From Nansenia antarctica (taxonomy: Eukaryota; Chordata; Actinopteri; Argentiniformes; Microstomatidae): a DNA stretch of 64,000 nucleotides. Of this stretch, positions 56,481 to 64,000 are shown piece after piece. Each line of letters starts with the position of its first letter. The stretch's first letter is position 1. The notes below the pieces were generated by a model. It made no database searches. It was not told the origin of the DNA and worked only from the letters and a program-made list of their open reading frames with translations. The position numbers and the translations under genes are program-made. The stretch lies in contig OZ022353.1 in NCBI GenBank assembly GCA_963989245.1, forward strand, positions 31,580,298 through 31,644,297, read 5' to 3'.

Positions 56481-57560
56481 ATGACTCGCCAGAAAATCCG
56501 AGATATCATGCGCTATCTACGCTTTGACAAGAACACACGAGCTGCCCGCGTTCCGGTGGATACATTTCCCATGATTCCATAAATTTGTTACAAATTTGTG
56601 AAAAACAGCATTGCATCGTACACACCTGGTGACAATATCACCGTGGATTAACAGTTGTTCCCGACCAAAGCAAGATGTCGTTTCACACAGTACATGGCCA
56701 ATAAACCTGAGAAATTTGGCATAAAGTTCTGGGTAGCTGCGGACGTGGACACCAAATACATGTTGAACGCACATCCCTACCTAGGGAAAGATGAGAGCAG
56801 GCCGGCCGGTCAGCGGTAATCAGACAATGTTGTGCTGCGTCTGATCGAGCCGTTCCTGGGCAAAGGAAGAAATGTCACAACAGACAATTACTTCACATCG
56901 TTTTCACTGGCAAACACCCTTTTTGCCCAACAAACCACAATTGTTGGCACAATTAATAAAATCAGACAGGAGTTGCCCCCATGTGCACGGGCACGGGATT
57001 TTCCAGCAAGGGCTGGAGAAGCCACACTCACGGTTTACCAGGCAAAGCCAAAGAAAAATGTATGCCTCCTCAGCACACTACATCAAACCGTTTCTATTGA
57101 TGATGGCCCAAAGAAACAGCCCGAAACGGTTTCCTACTACAACAGCACTAAGTTCGGTGTTGATGTTCTGGACCAGATGACGAGGAAATACACAGTAAAA
57201 GGAGGGACCCACCGTTGGCCTGTAGCTGTGTTTTACAACATTTTAGACATGGCTGCAATTAATGCATGCATTCTGTACAGCCAGTGCATGGGTGTCAGGA
57301 TAAACAGGAAGAAATTCCTTCATAAGCTGGCAGGGGAGTTGTGTGAGCCTCTGGTAATGACAAGGCTTCCTTCTACACCAGCAGCGAGAAGGCGACTGCA
57401 GCTCGAAACTCCTCACCCACCTCCGTCCCCACATGTGAAAAGAAAAAAGTGTCAAGGCGCCATATGTTGAGGGAACAAAGCATCTAACATCTGCCAGTCA
57501 TGTGGACGATTTGTCTGTGGCACATGCACCAAGCCAGCAACGGTGTGCTGGGGATGCTGA
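56481..57560 (+). pseudogene. piggyBac transposase (PGBD-like), four in-frame stops
   Basis: A single frame of 360 codons, without frameshift, is interrupted by TAA at 56580, 56649, 56817 and TGA at 57468. It shows TRQKIRDIMRYLRFDKN, TPGDNITVD (first catalytic Asp, followed by the stop), FTQYMANKPEKFGIKFW, TTDNYFTS (second Asp) and FGVDVLDQM (last two Asp). After the last stop a Cys-rich end (CQSCGRFVCGTC) forms the C-terminal zinc-binding region. The N-terminal third is absent, replaced by the MITE. Longest open part: 56832-57470. Confidence 0.85.
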
Positions 57561-58190
57561 CTGTCCTATGGCCAGGCCGGATGCCTCTCCTGCCCTGTCT
57601 ACCTGACAGTGCCCACGCTGAGCGCTCCGGCGACCTCCTATTCACTTTCTACTTTTTTATACAGTATATTGGTGTTTATATTAATTACCATACTTTTTAC
57701 TTGGAAGAATTGACGTGAACATTGAAAGTAAATAAAAATGTAACTTGAATTATCTGTCTCTCTGTCTGTGTTCGTTTGTTTGAAAAGTAGTACAAATATC
57801 CATCTGATATATGTATGTAAAGATATTTCACTGCAACATGAACACACTATATTTTCACTTTTCACAACAGCTATTTTCATTTCATTTATAATGTGCAGTA
57901 AACAAACAAAATCTTGTATACACTCTGCAATTGGCTACTATACAATGGTGCCAAAATCAACTATCCAAATATTAATCTGTGTACAACCGTTTTGACTGTT
58001 GTGTAGCCTATTATTATCATTGCCGACACAGGTCGACATGAGAATTGTTGGCTACTTCATATCATAACTGAACATTCATATATATAGCCTATTGCATTAT
58101 TTGAAAATTGACAGCGCTGTAAATAGTGTTATTCAATGCACAAGCACGTCATTTCACACGATTTTGATCGACTTTCTGCGGCAGCGAAAT
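57561..58190. other. Intergenic, 3' flank of piggyBac
   Basis: AT-rich. No terminal TTAA pair could be assigned to the piggyBac element. Confidence 0.45.
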
Positions 58191-58204
58191 ACATTATCAA
58201 TATC

Positions 58205-58327
58205 TTATTATCAATTATCAATATACTCTCTCCCTTCTTCTCCTTACTTTCCTGTCTGTCTTCACTATATCTGTCCAATAACATGAACATTATGAGTGGG
58301 ACTGCCCCACTCAGAAAGAAAATAACA
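58205..58327 (+). mobile_element. SINE tail related to 10868-11030
   Basis: Shares CTTTCCTGTCT-TCTTCACTAT, CCAATAACATGAACATTATG and GTGGGACTGCCCCACTCAGA with the minus-strand SINE. The tRNA head is missing. Confidence 0.65.
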
Positions 58328-59020
58328 TTATATTTTAAAAAAAAAAAATATATATATATATACAATATTATAAATATCCATTCCTTATATCGTTGATGAT
58401 TACAGGCATAATCAAATGTAGGATTTGCAATTACATACTGTACAGTTTATAATTGTATTAACTGTCTGTACATATACATAACTTATGTATCACTATTGCT
58501 ATATATAGCCTATATATAGCCTATATATAAACACATTATGTTACAAATGTCAGTCTTATTCACTGTCATTCAGCACTGAAGATTGAGCACAGTGTGTGTC
58601 CCCTTGCGACCTCTGCTGATATAAAAGAGAATTGCAGCCTTGGAGAAAAAGATGGCAACCGAATACCTAGGCAAATACACAGAAACACACAGATATACTG
58701 AAAAAAAAACTTTTTTTTTAAACATGATGAATGACGGTGTAGACCAGTGGTTCCCAACAATTTGTGTCTTGTGTACCCCTTGAGCTGTTTTGCCATGCCA
58801 GAAGTACCCCCTCACTCATGCGTGTTGATTATTTCCAAAAATGTTCAATTCAACTCTAACTTTTCTTTGCAAATATAACATTTATTATACAACAGTTAGT
58901 TCCGACCAAGTAATTTGATTGGACAAGAGGCATTCCATGAATGCCGATATACAGTATAACAGCACTGGGACTTTTAACTATATGTATCTTTCCACCGCAC
59001 AGGTGTTCTATTACAGTTTT
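58328..59020. other. AT repeats and hAT fragment
   Basis: An A/(TA)n run is at 58336-58360, and tandem TATATATAGCC words at 58500-58530. 58744-58815 is a hAT end (CCAGTGGTTCCCAACAATTT, then GTACCCC). Confidence 0.5.
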
Positions 59021-59782
59021 TTCCAATTGCTAACACAATAAAATGACATGCATATCACAATTATTCAAAGTGACACACAGAGAGCAAAACCTCTTCTCAA
59101 GTCTCCAAAACTCTAAACACATTTTCTGCCTTACACACATTTTGCTATTCAAAATGGCACTTTTTAAATGCACTGAACACGGTTCTCTGTCTAAGACACA
59201 ACAATCTGACATAAAGTCACATGTTTGCCATTTCAAAACACTGCCATTCAAAATTACACTACATGAGGTAATTGGCCAATACATGTGTGCCACATGGCCA
59301 AACACCTCAATGGTTAAAAAACAGTGTACACCTACGTACATGCCCACACACTCACTGAAAATAGAAAAAGAAATAATAATGAATTTGATTTGATATCTGT
59401 TTCTTTTCCCTTTCTCCTGCTCCTCTGTGGCTTCTGTCTGAGGTGCAGTGATGCCATCCTTTTCTCATCCCAGAGTCTTGACTGATGGGGAGAGAAAACA
59501 GACAAGATCACACGCCCAAGCAGCCCACGCACCTTACCCGTCATTGCTGCCGCTCCATCGGCACAGATGTGACTGCAGGATTTCCACTCCAGATCGTTGT
59601 CTTTGAAGAAGCTGTCAATAATCAGAAATATTTCCTTGCCAGTTCTGTATCGTGGAGCTCCGCTACCTAAAATAGCAATTGACTGAAATTTTCGATGTCC
59701 GCGCTCGCCCTGTGAAATCTGAAGACGAAAAGAAGGAAGTTTAAGAAAGACTGGAGAACCCGCCAGACCTTCCCTTCAAGAG
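59021..59782. other. DNA-transposon-like remnant, no gene
   Basis: 59010-59330 (TTTTTTCCAATTGCTAACAC, ACACAGAGAGCAAAACCTCT) has the look of a decayed fish transposon end, but no family is assigned. Nothing else supported. Confidence 0.35.
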
Positions 59783-61558
59783 ATGGATCGCCCACCCCCG
59801 AAGCAATTTTTCCGCGACGCCTGCTGCTGCGATTTCCTGGCAGCAGACGACAAGCATGACTTCTGCCACCCTAACCCCCAACATTGGTCGCTGCCTCCCC
59901 TGCTCTCTCCTTACCGTCGCAAGGCAAGGCAGAAGGTCGCTGCCTCCCCTGCTCTCTCCTTACTGTCGCAAGGCAAGGCAGAAGGTCGCTGCCTCCCGTG
60001 CTCTCTCCTTACCGTCGCGAGGCAAGGCAGAAGGTCGCTGCCTCCCCTGCTCTCTCCTTACCGTCGCAAGGCAAGGCAGAAGGTCGCTGCCTCCCCTGCT
60101 CTCTCCTTACCGTCGCAAGGCAAGGCAGAAGGTCGCTGCCTCTCCTGCTCTCTCCTTACCGTCGCAAGGCAAGGCAGAAGGTCGCTGCCTCCCCTGCTCT
60201 CTCCTTACCGTCGCAAGGCAAGGCAGAAGGTCGCTGCCTCCCCTGCTCTCTCCTTACCGTCGCAAGGCAAGGCAGAAGGTCGCTGCCTCCCCTGCTCTCT
60301 CCTTACCGTCGCAAGGCAAGGCAGAAGGTCGCTGCCTCCCCTGCTCTCTCCTTACCGTCGCAAGGCAAGGCAGAAGGTCGCTGCCTCCCCTGCTCTCTCC
60401 TTACCGTCGCAAGGCAAGGCAGAAGGTCGCTGCCTCCCCTGCTCTCTCCTTACCGTCGCAAGGCAAGGCAGAAGGTCGCTGCCTCCCCTGCTCTCTCCTT
60501 ACCGTCGCAAGGCAAGGCAGAAGGTCGCTGCCTCCCCTGCTCTCTCCTTACCGTCGCAAGGCAAGGCAGAAGGTCGCTGCCTCCCCTGCTCTCTCCTTAC
60601 CGTCGCAAGGCAAGGCAGAAGGTCGCTGCCTCCCCTGCTCTGTCCTTACCATCGCAAGGCAAGGCAGAAGGTCGCTGCCTCCCCTGCTCTCTCCTTACCG
60701 TCGCAAGGCAAGGCAGAAGCTGCCTCCCCTGCTCTCTCCTTACCGTCGCAAGGCAAGGCAGAAGGTCGCTGCCTCCCCTGCTCTCTCCTTACCGTCGCAA
60801 GGCAAGGCAGAAGGTCGCTGCCTCCCCTGCTCTCTCCTTACCGTCGCAAGGCAAGGCAGAAGGTCGCTGCCTCCCCTGCTCTCTCCTTACCGTCGCAAGG
60901 CAAGGCAGAAGGTCGCTGCCTCCCCTGCTCTCTCCTTACCGTCGCAAGGCAAGGCAGAAGGTCGCTGCCTCCCCTGCTCTGTCCTTACCGTCGCAAGGCA
61001 AGGCAGAAGGTCGCTGCCTCCCCTGCTCTCTCCTTACCGTCGCAAGGCAAGGCAGAAGGTCGCTGCCTCCCCTGCTCTCTCCTTACCGTCGCAAGGCAAG
61101 GCAGAAGGTCGCTGCCTCCCCTGCTCTCTCCTTACCGTCGCAAGGCAAGGCAGAAGGTCGCTGCCTCCCCTGCTCTGTCCTTACCGTCGCAAGGCAAGGT
61201 TCAGGGAGAAGATCCCCCTGGCGGACGCAATCTTGGGCATGCTATCCGACGATGCGTCCGCACAGGTCCCAGAGCGGCGTTCTGGGCAGGCACCTGCCCA
61301 AGTAGGGACGGGCCCGCCCGCTCAGCTGGCCCTGGGTGGTCGGGGTCAGGGTCAGGGTCAGGGTCAGGGTCAGACAGCTCTGATGAGGGCGAGAGGCAGG
61401 TAGAGGCTCACGAGCTCCCCGCCCTCGCCCCCCCATCACTCCACCAAGACTTCCAGGGCCTCCTGGAAGCTGCGGCAGGTGTTTTGGGGATTCCCCGTCC
61501 CGCCTCTCCTTCCCCAACGACTACGTCCTTCTGGGACAATGTAAATTGCACAAGATGA
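59783..61558 (+). CDS. Possible gag-like ORF expanded by a 49-bp minisatellite
   Basis: A 591-codon frame. The first 35 residues (DACCCDFLAADDKHDFCHP) resemble the Cys/His start of gag-like proteins of fish DIRS-type retroelements. The middle is the 49-bp repeat translated in rotating frames, giving a 49-residue period. The last 110 residues have a Gly/Ser run, an acidic SDSSDEGE and a helical FQGLLEAAAGVLGI, again gag-like. Because the repeat length is not a multiple of three and one unit is 4 bp short, the frame joining both ends need not be the original. Another frame ends with REKIPLADAILGML, also coding-like. I infer a truncated retroelement gag, not a host gene. Confidence 0.35.
   Translation: MDRPPPKQFFRDACCCDFLAADDKHDFCHPNPQHWSLPPLLSPYRRKARQKVAASPALSLLSQGKAEGRCLPCSLLTVARQGRRSLPPLLSPYRRKARQKVAASPALSLPSQGKAEGRCLSCSLLTVARQGRRSLPPLLSPYRRKARQKVAASPALSLPSQGKAEGRCLPCSLLTVARQGRRSLPPLLSPYRRKARQKVAASPALSLPSQGKAEGRCLPCSLLTVARQGRRSLPPLLSPYRRKARQKVAASPALSLPSQGKAEGRCLPCSLLTVARQGRRSLPPLLCPYHRKARQKVAASPALSLPSQGKAEAASPALSLPSQGKAEGRCLPCSLLTVARQGRRSLPPLLSPYRRKARQKVAASPALSLPSQGKAEGRCLPCSLLTVARQGRRSLPPLLCPYRRKARQKVAASPALSLPSQGKAEGRCLPCSLLTVARQGRRSLPPLLSPYRRKARQKVAASPALSLPSQGKVQGEDPPGGRNLGHAIRRCVRTGPRAAFWAGTCPSRDGPARSAGPGWSGSGSGSGSGSDSSDEGERQVEAHELPALAPPSLHQDFQGLLEAAAGVLGIPRPASPSPTTTSFWDNVNCTR
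59887..61199. repeat. 49-bp minisatellite, about 27 copies
   Basis: The unit is GTCGCTGCCTCCCCTGCTCT followed by CTCCTTACCGTCGCAAGGCA and AGGCAGAAG. One copy lacks 4 bp at 60720. Variant TGTCCTT occurs at 60640, 60980 and 61175. All three plus-strand frames are stop-free. Confidence 0.95.
61323..61376. repeat. (GGGTCA)n short tandem repeat
   Basis: About five units near 61340-61372, coding Gly-Ser in one frame. Confidence 0.8.
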
Positions 61559-61699
61559 ATTTGTGTTGGATAAAACTAATTTTTTACTTTTTATGTTTTT
61601 ATATGTTTTTATATGTTCATTGTGTTTGGGACAATACAAATCTAATCTAATCTAATCAAATCATTGGTGTATGAAATGTTGTTTTTTCATTTGATTTGA

Positions 61700-61899
61700 A
61701 GGTGGTTTGTGATGAGAACGGCTCCAAGGGCTATGGCTTTGTGGACTTTGAGGGCCGAGAGGCAGCTGGAAGAGCCATCGACTGGCTGAACGGCACGCTG
61801 CTCAATGACAAGGAAGTGTTCGTCGGACGCTTCAAATCTCGTCAAGAACCAGAGGAGAAGAAGAGAGGAGAGCGCGAGTGTCACACCTTCAGGCTCTAA
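61700..61899 (+). pseudogene. Poly(A)-binding protein RRM2 fragment
   Basis: KVVCDENGSKGYGFVDFEGR, then LLNDKEVFVGRFKSR, is the end of RRM2 of cytoplasmic poly(A)-binding protein (PABPC), which binds mRNA poly(A) tails. RNP1 (KGYGFVDF) is intact. It is preceded by a possible acceptor (TTGATTTGAAG) and ends in TAA after about 65 codons, where PABPC would continue into RRM3. Only this piece is found, so it is an isolated exon or a degraded copy. Confidence 0.7.
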
Positions 61900-62985
61900 A
61901 GGTGGAGCACAATGAGGGAGACCGAGACCAGAGTGGGGAAAAAGATTTAACAAAAATATGTATTTCTTAACTCATGATCAACGTAAATTAAATGAAGTGT
62001 GTCAATCAGTATATCAGTGGTGTGTGTATGTATGGATGAGTGGAATATGTAGTGAAAGCCATGTTGTCAGTGTAAACCTAAAATGCCACAAAAAGCCACA
62101 AACAAAACAGAAGGGTGAGCGTGGAGAGCAAGGGTTTTTGTCTGCAGCAACTGGAGCCACCAAAGGCAACTAGCATACCTGACATCTCCCCCCACAGAAT
62201 CCCAACCCGCCAACACAACCCAAACAGGTAACCTTAGAACCTATAAAACAAAAAATATATCCATCCCCATATACCCTACCAAGTCCCCTGTTCTACGAAT
62301 CAGTATCCAGCCCCGCCCATAAATATATGTAACCCAAAATTATAAACAAAGCAGGCTACTAAAACCAAAACCACTATAGAAGGAAAACGTTATGAAAAAC
62401 TGAAAAACATACCCAACAGGCCCACCCAAGAAAGCACCAACAGGCCCCGGCAACCCCCTCCATCCCATCCCATTCTGTTCTAGATTTTAAGTAAAATGCA
62501 CATAGTTCAACATATTCATGTAATGTAAGGATGAAGATTGATTGATTAATATAGCATCATTTATAGATTCAAGATGGCTTTTTAACAGAACTTCCTACAT
62601 GTTTGCCTCATTGTAAGATCTCTTTCATTTTAGTCACATAATTATCATTGACTCACATTCAGTAATTGTGTTGAAAATGTATCATCGTAAAGGGATGGTA
62701 AAATAAAGAACAAGAATACATGATTTCATTTGATTGTTTTTCAATTTATTGCAATTGACTCAATGAATCACATCATGGACTTGAACACCTTAACATAAGA
62801 TGAATGATTCCAGCCAAGACACATGACACAAGATACACATTTACTGTCTTTATAAAAGATAAAGGTTTAAAACAAACATTTTAGAATGTGTCATGAGTGC
62901 AAATTATCTCTCACTCATAGCATACACAGTATGCAGTTTGCAAGTTAAGAAATGATTTCCCCCCCCCCCCCCTCAAATTCATCAT
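61900..62985. other. Intergenic, no gene seen
   Basis: AT-rich, with A/C-rich stretch at 62180-62470 and a C run at 62960-62972. Nothing recognised. Confidence 0.45.
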
Positions 62986-62989
62986 AATA

Positions 62990-63600
62990 TAAAATGAACA
63001 GTTTGATCTTAAAACAGATCAGTTAAAAGTTTGTGACAGAGTGATAATAACAGGTATGATACCCAGTGTGGCTATCATACAGTACCTGTTATCACGTCTC
63101 TCAAATACAGAGAACAACACACTGAGTATAGGATATATAGGATATGTATTTAACAACTGTCTAATATTTAGGCTATAAAAGATACACAGACTCTGTCTAA
63201 AGTAAACCAGAGTTTCACATTAAGAGAAAACAGTTCTCTCCCTTCTGCAATGTCCATGATGTTTTCACAGAAAAAAATAGCTAATTGCAGAAATGGTCAA
63301 CATTTGTATCTTAAACCAGATCAGTTAAAACGTCATCCCATTGTGATGATAACAGGTATAATACCCAGTGTGGGTAGATCCTCCTGGAGAAACAGCGATG
63401 TTAGAACTCAAGCTGGCTCAAGTCAGGCATCCATTATAAAGGATGCTCAATATGAGGTCAATATGACCAAAACAAGATATACCACCAAATATACTTTTCA
63501 CTCAAGTATTGATCTTGAAACAGATCAATAATAAAATCACATAAGTATTAAGGTTATAATTCCCATTATGGGTAGCAAGTCCTGATAGGACTATTAGAGC
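62990..63600. repeat. Three diverged copies of a spaced repeat
   Basis: 62994-63075, 63295-63378 and 63500-63577 share the order GATCTTAAAACAGATCAGTTA (variants), then GATAATAACAGGTATAATAC-CCAGTGTGGGTA. Spacing is about 300 and 205 bp. Confidence 0.7.
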
Positions 63601-64000
63601 TATTGATCGTGTTGATCTTTAACCATGTAAACACATGATAAACAAAAATATTATTAGCCAAGATAGAGGTTGTAATTCCTATTCTATGATATCCACTACA
63701 AAAATGTAGTGTTGATAAATGCAATAATTTTCATAGAAAAAGTTGCAGTTCTTTCAAACACTCCTGCATAAACAGAAGTGGAGGAAGATTTCTTCCTATT
63801 CTCATTACAATCTCTGACTGTATTAGACCAACATGGTCAATGTGTTTGTCTGAGAGTGGATCTCCAGTCTGTAGGACTCTACCAAGGCCTCCAGAGGGCG
63901 CTGTTGACTGGACTCTTATCTTTACTGATGCTGGGCTGGGCTGGGGAGCTCAGCAGAGACAGGTCACTCTCCCTCCTGTTCTTATCAGAGGATGGCTGCA
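63601..64000. other. Right edge, no gene called
   Basis: 63840-64000 becomes GC-richer and may approach an exon beyond the window, but no frame is convincing. Confidence 0.35.

Noticed and set aside
59887..61199. CRISPR-like array
   Set aside because: Units are contiguous without unique spacers, and the sequence context is eukaryotic.

Overview
The window looks like a repeat-rich piece of a ray-finned fish genome. Evidence for this: spliced genes with GT-AG introns, PRY-SPRY (B30.2) immune-type exons, a VHL-like gene, and a dense mix of teleost-style mobile elements (hAT, Tc1/mariner, PIF/Harbinger and piggyBac transposons, Ty3/gypsy, L2/CR1-like LINEs, an R2-type retroelement with a restriction-like endonuclease, tRNA-derived SINEs). 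The species cannot be named from sequence alone. There is no bacterial gene organisation, CRISPR array or rRNA.

Layout. 1-17100: three copies (A about 1-4266, B about 5655-10844, C about 12801-16545) of a duplicated block. Each carries an intact, intronless VHL-like gene on the minus strand and a Tc1-like MITE. A and C also carry the same gypsy gag-pol and LTR. A and B, but not C, carry a TIR transposon, so C preserves the empty site. 18045-26719: tandem array with a 2,924-bp period. Each unit has a PRY-SPRY exon and a two-exon gene of unknown function. In units 1 and 2 the SPRY is fused in frame to a retrotransposon integrase fragment (unit 2 open, unit 1 with one stop). Unit 3 keeps the ordinary SPRY exon with its splice acceptor but is split by a hAT insertion. 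27071-29976: R2-type retroelement inserted into sequence related to the array. 30230-35132: LINE ends and hAT fragments. 35690-39173: a five-exon minus-strand coiled-coil gene whose exons join in one 531-codon frame. 39575-44300: microsatellites and nested hAT-like elements. 44300-53775: R2-type fragment, Harbinger transposase exon, a second gypsy pol, a LINE 3' end, a Harbinger-type SANT gene and a long LINE RT. 54659-57560: MITEs, a satellite-like array, a tRNA-Pro-like sequence and a piggyBac pseudogene. 59780-61560: a 49-bp minisatellite that leaves all three forward frames open. 61700-61900: a PABP RRM fragment.

Host candidates are the VHL-like copies, the coiled-coil gene, the SPRY array and the two-exon unknown gene; almost all other coding sequence is mobile-element pol, gag or transposase. 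Repeated local duplication plus insertion explains most of the window. Some near-identical duplicates could be assembly artefacts, which cannot be excluded here.
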